Of a stretch of DNA of 64,000 nucleotides, positions 43,527-51,983 are shown piece after piece. The notes beneath the pieces are model-generated. The model had not been told where the DNA came from. It saw only the letters and a program-made list of their open reading frames with translations, and ran no database searches. Source of the stretch: Bacillota bacterium. Lineage in GTDB: Bacteria; Bacillota; Clostridia; Peptostreptococcales; Anaerovoracaceae. Positions within the stretch are counted from its first letter, which is position 1, and the number at the start of each line of letters is the position of its first letter. The stretch lies in NCBI GenBank assembly GCA_021769295.1, contig JAETTD010000002.1, positions 1 through 64,000 of the forward strand, in the 5' to 3' direction. Position numbers and translations under genes: made by a program.

Positions 43527-44078
43527 TCACACATCCCAGTCGCCCTTTTCTTTCATCAGTCTGATAATCTCAGCTTTTAACTTAACTGTTATCCTCGACT
43601 GGCGCATTCTGACCGCTCCGTCTGAGATTTCAAAAATATCACCTATTTCTTTAGAGCTCAGTTTCCTGACGTATTTCATGTGAATAATAAGCTTTTCGTC
43701 ATAAGATAATATTTTTACGGACTCTCTCAGATAATCTTCTTTTTTAACTGCAAAGGCAATGAAATCGACCTCATTCTCCCCTTGATTAGTCATCTCTGCA
43801 TTTTTGAGCTTTTCATATAATCTTTTATTTCTGTCTTCTGCCTTAACTTCATCAAAGATAACATTGCGCACTATAACTCTTAGATAATTCTTCAGAAGAT
43901 ATTCATCCATTTCCAGAAAACTCTCCGGGCGCTCTGCCACCTTCATCCAAACTATTGATGCAACATCTTCCTTCATTTCTGCATCATTAAGACAATCGCC
44001 TATGAACACGTTCACCAACCGATAATTTTTCAGGTATATTTCTTCAAGAGAACTGTAATACCTTTTCTTTGAGTTCAT
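43527..44078 (-). CDS. ECF-type sigma-70 family sigma factor
   Basis: 183 residues. Region 2 appears around EDVASIVWMKVAERPESF and region 4 as LSYDEKLIIHMKYVRKLSS followed by the helix-turn-helix KEIGDIFEISDGAVRMRQSR. The two are linked by a charged segment of about 40 residues. No anti-sigma factor gene is adjacent, which is unusual for ECF factors. It begins 15 bp after the MurE-like ligase with a strong GGAGG site, so the ligase and sigma factor are one transcript; a role in cell-wall stress is a reasonable guess. Confidence 0.88.
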   Translation of the reverse strand: MNSKKRYYSSLEEIYLKNYRLVNVFIGDCLNDAEMKEDVASIVWMKVAERPESFLEMDEYLLKNYLRVIVRNVIFDEVKAEDRNKRLYEKLKNAEMTNQGENEVDFIAFAVKKEDYLRESVKILSYDEKLIIHMKYVRKLSSKEIGDIFEISDGAVRMRQSRITVKLKAEIIRLMKEKGDWDV

Positions 44079-44093
44079 AGGCTCTACGCCTCC

Positions 44094-45602
44094 TTAATGG
44101 GAGCTTATATACTCCTGCACTCTCTCGCCGTCTGTAGGAAGTTCCACATAAGTAAGTCCTCTTTTCTGATAACCGTCGGCTCCGTTTCCTGCTATGACCA
44201 TTACCCAGCCATCTTCTATCATCTCACAGGCTGCAGCTATGGCCTCTCCCCTGTCCGGTATGGTAACCACCGGCTTGTCGCTGTCAAGATATTCTTTTAT
44301 CTGATTGCAGATGTCCGTTACCGATTCGGTTCCCGGATCCTGCTCGGTCAGGACAATTTTATCTGCATATATATTGGCAAGCTCACCCAAATCCTTTCTG
44401 CGGTTATATGCCTTGTTTCCGTGGCATCCGAATACCAGAAGTATCTTTCTTTCCGGGTAGAGCTTTTTCACGTTTTCAAAGAGAGTCTGATAGCTGAGCT
44501 TATTGTGAGCATAATCGACGATTACGTCTACGTGCTTATTGCTCATCTGATACAGCTCCATTCGGCCCGCTACCTTTACGTTGGCAAGTCCGTTTTTGAT
44601 ATTCTCAAAAGGAACTCCGAGGGCTCTCGTCATGGCGATAGCTGCAAGGGCGTTGCTTGCATTGTAAAACCCTCCTATACTCACAGCTATGTCTTCAACT
44701 CCGCCTTCATGTTTTACCTTAAAGTTAAGCTTGCTTGGGGTTGAAGTAACGTCATATCCGTAGTAGTCGGCTTCTTCTGTCTGCCCGAAGGTAATTACTT
44801 TTTTGCATTTTGAGCCGGCTTCGTCGAGAACACTGTCAAGGTATTTTGCCTCCATATCCTTATTTACGCAGGCTATCTCGCTCTGGCTGAAAATTTTAAG
44901 CTTGGACTTAAAATAATCTTCGATGTCGGGATGTTCTCTGTCCGAAATGTGGTCTTCGGAAATATTCAAAAATCCTGCTACTTTGTAATGCAAAGCTGCC
45001 GTCCTGTCGTATTTGAGGGCCTGTGAAGATGTCTCCATTACAAGATACTTGCATCCGTTTTCGACGCAGTTCGAAAGATGTTTATGGAGCTGCAAAGTCT
45101 CCGGGGTTGTCATCTTCTTCGCTTTCACTTTTTGACAGCCGTCGTAGGTGTAAATTCCGGAAAGAAATCCGATTTCCTTTTCGCCTTTGCTCTTGCAATA
45201 GTCGTCCATTATCGCCTTGACAAAGGTTGCCGTGGTGGATTTGCCCTTTGTTCCCGTTATGCCTATCATCTGCAAGCCGTCGTTCCATATGCTGTCGTAA
45301 AACATTGCGCCTACCTCTGACATGGTTTTTCTCATGTCGATTACGATTATATGAGGGACATCCGCTATGATTTCCTTTTCGGAAATGTAACAGAAAGCGC
45401 CTTTTTCCATGGCATCCTCAAGATACTCGTTTTTAAAATTAAGGCCCTTGCAGATAAACAAAGTCTGCTCTTTTACATCAGTGGAATTATATGATATATA
45501 TTCAACAGGTGCATTTTTTGAAATATCATCAATGCTGTATCCGAGAACCAGATTTTTCTGTTTCAGCATAGATAAAAATTCACCTAATGTCTTTATCTTC
45601 AT
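44094..45602 (-). CDS. MurE-like Mur ligase with atypical specificity motif
   Basis: 502 residues in three Mur ligase domains. The ATP loop is GITGTKGKSTTATFV near residue 113; the carbamylated-lysine region and MTTPETLQLHKHL follow; C-terminal motifs include LVFGCHGNKAYNRRKDLG. The family adds the third amino acid to UDP-MurNAc-Ala-Glu. Where DAP-specific MurE has DNPR, this protein reads TEQDPGTES, so DAP use is doubtful and lysine, ornithine or another substrate is possible. It is away from any division/cell-wall cluster and is cotranscribed with an ECF sigma factor, so it may be a second, specialised ligase. Confidence 0.85.
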   Translation of the reverse strand: MKIKTLGEFLSMLKQKNLVLGYSIDDISKNAPVEYISYNSTDVKEQTLFICKGLNFKNEYLEDAMEKGAFCYISEKEIIADVPHIIVIDMRKTMSEVGAMFYDSIWNDGLQMIGITGTKGKSTTATFVKAIMDDYCKSKGEKEIGFLSGIYTYDGCQKVKAKKMTTPETLQLHKHLSNCVENGCKYLVMETSSQALKYDRTAALHYKVAGFLNISEDHISDREHPDIEDYFKSKLKIFSQSEIACVNKDMEAKYLDSVLDEAGSKCKKVITFGQTEEADYYGYDVTSTPSKLNFKVKHEGGVEDIAVSIGGFYNASNALAAIAMTRALGVPFENIKNGLANVKVAGRMELYQMSNKHVDVIVDYAHNKLSYQTLFENVKKLYPERKILLVFGCHGNKAYNRRKDLGELANIYADKIVLTEQDPGTESVTDICNQIKEYLDSDKPVVTIPDRGEAIAAACEMIEDGWVMVIAGNGADGYQKRGLTYVELPTDGERVQEYISSH

Positions 45603-45808
45603 GGTTATACCTCTTTTCGTGAATTGTTATTTTATTTTTACTGTAGCTTTGCAGACACAATATCACTGTTTGTTGGCGTCTTTGTTAATTTCTGAAAATC
45701 CGCAAAAATTGGAATTATTTAGAAATTTTTGTTGTCATTTTTTTGCTTTTTCAAAATCTTGCCAACAATCCGGCACAGCTACACATTTTGCCTGGATATA
45801 AATCCTTT

Positions 45809-45994
45809 GCAAGAGATTTGCCCTCTTGAGGAACAGTTATAAGTTCCGATGAAATTGCGAATCTTTGCAGCAGGAATTAAAATCTGTTTGAGCCTCCCTT
45901 CTCTGCTCTAAGAGAGGCGAGTTATTTTAATTCCCTGCAAAGGGAGCAATGAATCGCAGAACTTTAACTGCTTCCGAGAGAGGCAAAGAACTTG
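45809..45994. repeat. Long imperfect fold-back element 1
   Basis: Arms of about 75 bp pair imperfectly: CTTTGCAG with CTGCAAAG, GGAATTAAAAT with ATTTTAATTCC, and outer TTTGCC with GGCAAA. A further small stem GCCTC/GAGGC sits in the centre. It fills most of the 423-bp gap between the MurE-like gene and the methyltransferase fusion; there is no ORF or T-run. Could be a degenerate mobile palindrome or a structured RNA. Confidence 0.7.
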
Positions 45995-46025
45995 TAACGA
46001 TTTATTATACCATACTTTCTGTAAT

Positions 46026-47993
46026 TTACATACTCATGATTTGCGCTATCACGCCTATGGCTGAAAGAAGAAGGCCTGCTACGGTCAAAATGTTTACCAA
46101 TCTGTTGGTGCTGCTTTGATACAGCAAATCCAACTCTGATTCGAGAAGCTCAAGCAAATACTTGATTTTCTCCACCAGAGGCTCTATTTGCTGCCCCGCC
46201 AGCAACACTCTTTCCAACTCCCCGATTTCCGAGATTGAAAGATTCTCTACCTTCTTTAAAGTCGTAATCAGCTCTCCTCTGTACCTCTTCGTTTTTCTTA
46301 TATCTACACTATAGTTTTTTCCGTTATTGGCATAATATGATGATTGTCTGCTCAAAATGCGATTGGATATGGTTTTAATCACCATTACAAGTTCCGCAGA
46401 AAAAATAACGCCATGATTTATCCCTGCCACAGGACTTTCTATCAAAAAATACGGATTGATTTCCCCGTAAAAAGAGTGGTCGAAGTTTCGCCGGTTTTCA
46501 ATATAATTTTTTGCAATGCTTCCTTTGTTTAAATTGACAAATACCGTGTTGGAACCAAAGCTTGCCAGCTTGGTAAAATCCCTGCTTCCCCAGCTGTTTC
46601 CGAGTCTCTCCTCCGCAAGACTCATAGGTACGTTACGGTATCCTTCGTCACCGCACATTATTCCGTAAAGAAGCCTCTTATTATCATTAAACACAGCCTC
46701 TGCCTTCTCATACTCGCCGAATCTTGTGATTTCTACAAGATATGTGGGCTCCATATCTGTAATTTCGCATCCGAGGCTCTTTGAAATCTCATCAAAAATA
46801 TCCTTTACGGAAAGTTCCCTTCCGTCGGAATTATGTAGCTTCCTTCCGTTTCCCTGTACATGACGCATATACACGAGAAAATCCTTACTGCAATTTTTCA
46901 GGCTCATGCTGATGCAGACCTGTGCAATGGAAGATTCGGGGAAAAGTGTCATATAGCATGTTGTGTCCGTAACTTCTGCCTCTTCCATGCTCAGGTTATA
47001 TTCATCAAAGAGGAATCGCATGTTTATAAACGGAAGACCGTCTCCATGCAAAAATTCTTTTGCGGTTTTAATATCCCTGAAAAACTGATACTTCTCTGCA
47101 CAAGGGTCATCTTCAAAGATGCATTTCGGAAAAACCTGTTTAACTCTGTCTTTCAAAAGACCCGTTTCTATTTCAATATGGTCAGTTCTGTCCTCTTTAA
47201 AATAGCTAAAGCTGAATTGATAGCCTATGTTTACGTCCATCGATTCTTCCCGTCTTTTAAAAACATATAATATATCCCGTGCGCCTTTTCCGTCCCCTTT
47301 AAGGTTCTTTTCCAAATCTTCCCGTGGAGCTGTATGTCCTTCATAATGGTAAAACCGTTTATCGCTCAAGGCAAATCCGCAGTCTTCAAAGAGCTTTATT
47401 ACGGTGTCTTCTGCAAACATGCGCACGGGAAGCGCATCTTTCTTTAAATAGACCTCTTCGAATTCCCTTTTATCTATTTGCCTGCTTTTTCTCAGGCCCG
47501 CCTGACGGCTTTCCTCAAAGAACATGTCCTTTCCTGAGCCGCTGTGGGTTGTCGTCACAATAACGACTGAATTTTCCGCAGCATGTCTCTTTAAATCATC
47601 CAATATGTTATTGATTTCGCTGTCGGTTATGTGCTGCAATATGTGACTCATAAGGATAACCTGAAATTTTTCATCCTGACCAATCTGCCGGCTGTCACCG
47701 TATCGCACCTCAGCCTTATCTTTCAAAGCCTCCGCAGCATCTCTCGCCTCGCAAAACCGTCCCTCGTCCGGCTCTATGCCCACAATATGATTGACATACG
47801 GCGCAAAGCTTTGAAACAGTCTGCCTTTGCCGCAGCCAAGGTCAAGCATGTTCTTTTTCCCCGGAATTTCCTTTATTTTTTCCATAGCCTGAGAAAGCAC
47901 TTGTTTTTCGCTGTCAGCCCAATAAATGCCGTCATATTCCTTCTCTATAAGCTCGCATGTAAGTAAATCGTCTTTATCAGGGTAAGTATACAT
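46026..47993 (-). CDS. SAM methyltransferase fused to a large unrecognised domain with a C-terminal membrane segment
   Basis: 655 residues from the ATG at 47993, chosen because GAAGGAG lies 6 bases upstream. Residues about 1-240 form a class I methyltransferase: motif I MLDLGCGKGRLF (49-60), motif II acidic residue in IVGIEPDEGRF, and VILMSHILQHITD. Residues about 245-655 match nothing I know; they include FLVYMRHVQGNGRKL and a helical stretch LLAGQQIEPLVEKIKYLLEL before a final membrane segment (LVNILTVAGLLLSAIGVIAQI), an end layout recalling CorA-type proteins. Substrate unknown. The gene is flanked on both sides by long fold-back elements. Confidence 0.7.
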   Translation of the reverse strand: MYTYPDKDDLLTCELIEKEYDGIYWADSEKQVLSQAMEKIKEIPGKKNMLDLGCGKGRLFQSFAPYVNHIVGIEPDEGRFCEARDAAEALKDKAEVRYGDSRQIGQDEKFQVILMSHILQHITDSEINNILDDLKRHAAENSVVIVTTTHSGSGKDMFFEESRQAGLRKSRQIDKREFEEVYLKKDALPVRMFAEDTVIKLFEDCGFALSDKRFYHYEGHTAPREDLEKNLKGDGKGARDILYVFKRREESMDVNIGYQFSFSYFKEDRTDHIEIETGLLKDRVKQVFPKCIFEDDPCAEKYQFFRDIKTAKEFLHGDGLPFINMRFLFDEYNLSMEEAEVTDTTCYMTLFPESSIAQVCISMSLKNCSKDFLVYMRHVQGNGRKLHNSDGRELSVKDIFDEISKSLGCEITDMEPTYLVEITRFGEYEKAEAVFNDNKRLLYGIMCGDEGYRNVPMSLAEERLGNSWGSRDFTKLASFGSNTVFVNLNKGSIAKNYIENRRNFDHSFYGEINPYFLIESPVAGINHGVIFSAELVMVIKTISNRILSRQSSYYANNGKNYSVDIRKTKRYRGELITTLKKVENLSISEIGELERVLLAGQQIEPLVEKIKYLLELLESELDLLYQSSTNRLVNILTVAGLLLSAIGVIAQIMSM

Positions 47994-48092
47994 TTTTTCT
48001 CCTTCAATCTTTAGTACTGGCCACTGCTGTTTTGCAGACATTTTATCATACTAAAATCAAAATGGCAATTTGTCTGCATTGAATAAAAAACA

Positions 48093-48199
48093 AAGTCCGC
48101 CGCAAGAGATTTTCGGTTTTATAATAAATGTTGGGCGGGCGAGAGTAAATCGCCTGCCTCAGCATTTATTATAGCGCCGGATTTTCCTTCGGCGAACTT
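48093..48199. repeat. Long fold-back element 2
   Basis: A nested inverted repeat: inner arms ATAATAAATGTTGGGCGGGCGA and its partner ending in CATTTATTAT (about 20 of 23 paired), outer arms AAGTCCGCCGCAAGAGATTT and its partner with CGGCGAACTT. Read on the minus strand it is followed by TTTGTTTTTTATT, so it may also terminate the upstream ATPase gene. The outer arm shares gcaagagattt with fold-back element 1. Confidence 0.7.
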
Positions 48200-48210
48200 A
48201 ATCTTATACT

Positions 48211-49323
48211 TTATGCTCTTTTTAATTCCTCAGCCAATTCATCTGCCAGATTGGATATTTGCGTAAAATTCATATTAGGTACATACATCTTTTCGACCAT
48301 GAGATGAGTGTCTTTCGCCAGTGCTAAATTTTTAATGGTTTTGTTCAGTAATATGTCATATTCTTCGTTTAAAGACTCTATCAACTCTTTATTTTTTTCC
48401 AGCTTCAGGCCGCTCATGTAATCATTCATATCAATCAATATTATTTCCTGCTCACTATCGTTAAAATTTCTTATTTCCCAAGGTTCAATATCGTGATATT
48501 CATTCATGGTTACAAAAGCTGTTTTAAGCTCCGGAATCACTATATGTTCTATCTTTTCTTCCGGACACATAGGGCAATAGTATGTTTCCGTTTCAAGTCC
48601 TCTGTAAACGGCTCCCTCTGCTATTATTTGCATAAAGCTGCCGTTTGCGTATCCCACAGGAGCATTTATCATATAAACCTTATTCATATCGCCAAGCAAA
48701 CTGGTGATATAATTTAAAACTCCGGTTCCCGTAATGGCGCTGGCAAAAAACTTTTTCAATTTTCCCGGTCTCAATGATATGTCTCTGTTTCCATACTCTT
48801 CGCCTATTATATTTGCAACGACTTTATATATCTCGCTGTCCTCCGCAGCATCGTTATAAATCTCTTCAAGGCTTCTGAATACGCTTTTGGCAGCATTTAG
48901 ATAGTTATAAGCAATTCTGTACCACCTCGAGGTTTCCTCGTTTAAATCGATTATTTCGCACTTATTAAGGGCAATTCCTTCTTCATTCCAGAATTCTCCC
49001 AGATTGACGATTTTATCTACGGCGCCGGGAGTTATAGGGTCTGTCATATGAGGACTGGTTCCGTCTATTAAAGCGATTTTTCTGTTTTTAAGAACTATGC
49101 CGTCCAATGAATTTTCATCTGCAGAGCAGTGCAGATAATCTATATTCTCTATAGCTGCAAAGCTTTCTGCAATCCTTTTCATAAAAGTTGATTTTCCCGT
49201 ACCGGGGCCGCCTTTGATACATATGATTTTATTGGCTTCTCTCTGTCCAAGAATATATCTGTAATACGAAAAAAATCCCAGCGGCGTGTTATTACCCGGG
49301 AAATAGTGTCTTTCTGCGGACAA
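48211..49323 (-). CDS. P-loop ATPase of the PRK06851 type
   Basis: 370 residues. The Walker A motif is KGGPGTGKSTFMKRIA near residue 36, and a second conserved segment is KIALIDGTSPHMTDPITPGA. Relatives are widespread in Clostridia and Bacilli, often as two fused P-loop halves; the second half here (VYMINAPVGYANGSFMQII) lacks a clear P-loop lysine. Function is not established. AGGAGG lies before the ATG. It is upstream of fold-back element 2 and follows the DUF975 gene by 76 bp. Confidence 0.78.
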   Translation of the reverse strand: MSAERHYFPGNNTPLGFFSYYRYILGQREANKIICIKGGPGTGKSTFMKRIAESFAAIENIDYLHCSADENSLDGIVLKNRKIALIDGTSPHMTDPITPGAVDKIVNLGEFWNEEGIALNKCEIIDLNEETSRWYRIAYNYLNAAKSVFRSLEEIYNDAAEDSEIYKVVANIIGEEYGNRDISLRPGKLKKFFASAITGTGVLNYITSLLGDMNKVYMINAPVGYANGSFMQIIAEGAVYRGLETETYYCPMCPEEKIEHIVIPELKTAFVTMNEYHDIEPWEIRNFNDSEQEIILIDMNDYMSGLKLEKNKELIESLNEEYDILLNKTIKNLALAKDTHLMVEKMYVPNMNFTQISNLADELAEELKRA

Positions 49324-49399
49324 AATATTACCTCCTTAGCATAATATATTTCATACTATGCCAAAGAGGTTATCAATGTTCTGCTATATGATTGTATGT

Positions 49400-50278
49400 T
49401 TATTCATCGGAATCTTCGTTGTTTTCCAAAGTGTCCGTATTTTCTGAAGCATCTGTGCTTTCAGGCTCTGCAGGTTCCTGTTTGGTTTCATGCACGTTGG
49501 CATTGTAATTGTAGTTATAGTCGGCATTATAAATCCGTTCCGGATTTACCACTACCAAATTGCCTGTAACTATTTCGTAGAATGCTGTCTGTGCAGTGTT
49601 GCAATACACATCAACTATAACTACAGGTATGTTGGCGATAATCAGAATTATTGTTCCGAGGATTCCCGAAATATCAAAATATGTTATGATTCCCACAGCA
49701 AACCCTGCAAGGAAATACCAGCCTATGAAAGAAAGCTGAAGACAAAACAGTTTTGCCTTGTTGCCTCTCATCAGTCGTTTGCTTTCATTGATGCATTCCG
49801 TAGCAGTCCAGTCCGGATGGTCAACTCTCAGATAGAAGCACTGGCTGTATCTATACGCAGCTATTATTCCCGGAATTCCAAAGAGCAGCGACCATAAAAA
49901 AATCTTAACGCTGAACAGCAGGAACAGGACAAATGCCTTCCCGAACATGCTGAAGCCTTCAAAGTTCAATCTGTAATCTGTTTTTTTCGTTCTGAAATAA
50001 GTAAGCAAAAACATTGCCAATCCGCACATCAGAGGTCCCGATACCAAAAACTCGTAAACTCCGCTTGCATAATTGATTTCAACAGGCAAATAGTGACCTG
50101 TGGAAAGCTGTATATATCTCACGGTTGTAAAAAAGTATCCAAGTACGGAACTTATACCCGAAAGCATTATAAAATATATAAATACTCCTACAAAAACCTG
50201 CTTCCAGTTGCCTTCCAATGACCTTCTGGCAATCTCTCTTATCTTTGCTGACGGTTCAATAACTATGCGATTGTCCAT
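49400..50278 (-). CDS. DUF975 family membrane protein
   Basis: 292 residues, about six membrane segments, beginning with the short cytoplasmic lead AKIREIARRSLEGNWKQ typical of DUF975. The middle carries PGIIAAYRYSQCFYLRVDHP and CINESKRLMRGNKAKLF, the most conserved part of the family. The last 50 residues are Asn/Tyr- then Glu/Thr-rich and probably unstructured. Function unknown. AAAGGAAG precedes the ATG. Divergent from the TPP riboswitch/thiT unit. Confidence 0.85.
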   Translation of the reverse strand: MDNRIVIEPSAKIREIARRSLEGNWKQVFVGVFIYFIMLSGISSVLGYFFTTVRYIQLSTGHYLPVEINYASGVYEFLVSGPLMCGLAMFLLTYFRTKKTDYRLNFEGFSMFGKAFVLFLLFSVKIFLWSLLFGIPGIIAAYRYSQCFYLRVDHPDWTATECINESKRLMRGNKAKLFCLQLSFIGWYFLAGFAVGIITYFDISGILGTIILIIANIPVVIVDVYCNTAQTAFYEIVTGNLVVVNPERIYNADYNYNYNANVHETKQEPAEPESTDASENTDTLENNEDSDE

Positions 50279-50366
50279 ATAATCTTCCTTTCTAAAATAA
50301 ACTTACAAAAATTATATCATTTAAAGTATTATTTGACAATGGATGAATTAAAACATATAATGATTC

Positions 50367-50459
50367 TTGCTAGGGGAGCTTTTTGCTGAGAGAGTCCGCC
50401 AATTGCAGGCGGATTGACCCTCAACACCTGATTCGGTTAATACCGGCGTAGGGAAGCAA
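50367..50459 (+). promoter_or_regulatory. TPP riboswitch controlling thiT
   Basis: A complete THI-box: P1 TTGCT/AGCAA, GGGGAGC, the core GCTGAGA, a variable GTCCGCC/GGCGGAT arm, then ACCCTCAACACCTGATTCGG and TACCGGCGTAGGGA. It binds thiamine pyrophosphate. Downstream, CCTCCT (50480-50485) can pair with the ribosome binding site AGGAGG (50495-50500), so control is probably at translation initiation. Confidence 0.97.
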
Positions 50460-50507
50460 TATTTTTATATTTCGGTTCCCCTCCTATTTTATTAAGGAGG
50501 TGTTTTT

Positions 50508-51047
50508 ATGTCTAAACAAAAAAACAATTTATTTCAGTTGGCCTTATGTGCCGTCCTCATCGCCCTTGCGGCGGCTTTGGGAATGGTGGAAGTCTTTCAT
50601 CTGCCCCAGGGCGGAGGCGTAACTCTTTTCAGTATGCTTGCCGCTGCCTTATGCGGATATTATTGCGGCGCCTCAAAAGGTCTTATAGCCTGTTTTGCTC
50701 TCGGTCTTTTGAACTTTATACTGAACCCTTTTGTTCTTCACCCGGTACAGGTGGCTTTGGACTATTTTCTTGCCTATGGAGCGCTGGGCCTTTCCGGTTT
50801 GTTTTCCAACAGGAAAAACGGTCTGACTGTTGGCTACATCGTAGGCGTCACCGGAAGATTCATATGCAGTTTTCTTTCCGGCATAATCTTCTTTGCGGAA
50901 TATGCCCCTGAAGGCATGAATGTTGTTTTATACTCTTTCCTTTATCAATTTTCGTACATAGGAGTTGAAGCAATCATCACCGTAATTGTGATAAATATAC
51001 CGGTGGTCAAGAATACTTTCCAAAAATTAAAGCCGCAGGCATCATAA
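50508..51047 (+). CDS. thiT: Thiamine ECF transporter substrate-binding subunit
   Basis: 179 residues, about six membrane segments. ThiT binds thiamine with high affinity and works with the shared ECF module (EcfA, EcfA' and EcfT), not encoded here. Family features are MVEVFHLPQGGGVTLFSML near the N terminus, GLLNFILNPFVLHPVQVALD in the middle and GVTGRFICSFLSGIIFF. The TPP riboswitch upstream agrees with thiamine uptake. AGGAGG lies 7 bases before the ATG. Confidence 0.95.
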   Translation: MSKQKNNLFQLALCAVLIALAAALGMVEVFHLPQGGGVTLFSMLAAALCGYYCGASKGLIACFALGLLNFILNPFVLHPVQVALDYFLAYGALGLSGLFSNRKNGLTVGYIVGVTGRFICSFLSGIIFFAEYAPEGMNVVLYSFLYQFSYIGVEAIITVIVINIPVVKNTFQKLKPQAS

Positions 51048-51140
51048 TTTGTTAATTTTCTCACATTACCATTGATAAATGGTTATATAAGTGTTATAAT
51101 GCTCGTTGGCAAGATTTTTTCTAAGAAAGGAAGTTTAAAG

Positions 51141-51917
51141 ATGTATCAGACAATTAAGTACGAAGTAAAAGACAATATCGGCTATGTTACCATAAACAGA
51201 CCCGAAGCTCTCAATGCTCTCAACAAAACGGTTCTTGAGGAGCTTTTCGATGTATTTGGAAAAATCGACGAGGACGATGCGGTAAGAGCAGTTATTCTTA
51301 CGGGAGAAGGCCGCTCTTTTGTTGCAGGAGCAGACATTGCGCAGATGAGCACTCTGACTGTTGCCGAAGGCAGAGCCTTTGGAGCTTACGGTCAGAAAGT
51401 CATGAATTTTATAGAGAAGATTGAAAAACCTGTAATAGCTGCCGTAAACGGCTTTGCGCTCGGCGGAGGATGCGAACTCGCTATGGCATGTGATTTCAGA
51501 ATAGCTTCTGCAAAGGCTAAATTCGGTCAGCCGGAGGTTGGTCTTGGAATAACTCCGGGATTCGGAGGAACTCAGAGACTCTCCAAACTTGTAGGCAAAG
51601 GCATGGCAAAGATGCTCATTCTGACCGCCGATACAATCAATGCCGAAGAAGCTTACAGAATAGGTCTGGTTGAAAAGGTTGTTGCTCCTGAAGAATTGAT
51701 GCCTGTCTGCGAAGAAATAGCTAAGAAGATAGCTTCAAAGGCTCCTATTGCAGTTGCAATGTCAAAGACTTGCATCAACAAAGGATATCATCTCGATATG
51801 TTCTCAGGCTCCGCTCTCGAAGCCGAAGCCTTTGGAGGATGTTTCGGCACAGAAGACCAAAAAGAAGGCATGAAGGCATTCTTGGAAAAACGCCCTGCTG
51901 AATTTAAAAACAGATAA
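51141..51917 (+). CDS. Enoyl-CoA hydratase (crotonase)
   Basis: 258 residues. Hydrates short-chain trans-enoyl-CoA, as in butyrate formation or fatty/amino acid degradation. The oxyanion-hole and CoA region is AGADIAQMSTL, followed by GFALGGGCELAMACD with the first catalytic Glu position and FGQPEVGLGITPGFGGTQRL with the second. AAAGGAAG precedes the ATG at 51141, the expected family start; the open frame extends 23 codons upstream without support. It converges on the flavodiiron/acyl-CoA dehydrogenase genes. Confidence 0.93.
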   Translation: MYQTIKYEVKDNIGYVTINRPEALNALNKTVLEELFDVFGKIDEDDAVRAVILTGEGRSFVAGADIAQMSTLTVAEGRAFGAYGQKVMNFIEKIEKPVIAAVNGFALGGGCELAMACDFRIASAKAKFGQPEVGLGITPGFGGTQRLSKLVGKGMAKMLILTADTINAEEAYRIGLVEKVVAPEELMPVCEEIAKKIASKAPIAVAMSKTCINKGYHLDMFSGSALEAEAFGGCFGTEDQKEGMKAFLEKRPAEFKNR

Positions 51918-51926
51918 AGATTCTTA

Positions 51927-51955
51927 AGGAGGCGGCCGCAGGGCCGCTTCTTTTT
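51927..51955 (+). terminator. Terminator after the enoyl-CoA hydratase gene
   Basis: GAGGCGGCC and GGCCGCTTC pair over 9 bp with one wobble around a 4-base loop, followed by TTTTT. Confidence 0.85.
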
Positions 51956-51983
51956 GTGCATGGGCTCACCATAAAATCCAAAT

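Noticed and set aside
42146-44078. Integrated prophage
   Set aside because: Only one truncated antirepressor-like gene is present; there is no integrase, att repeat, structural or lysis gene.
46026-47993. Transposon carrying a passenger gene between terminal repeats
   Set aside because: The two flanking fold-back elements are not inverted copies of each other and no transposase or target duplication is visible, so a composite transposon is not supported.
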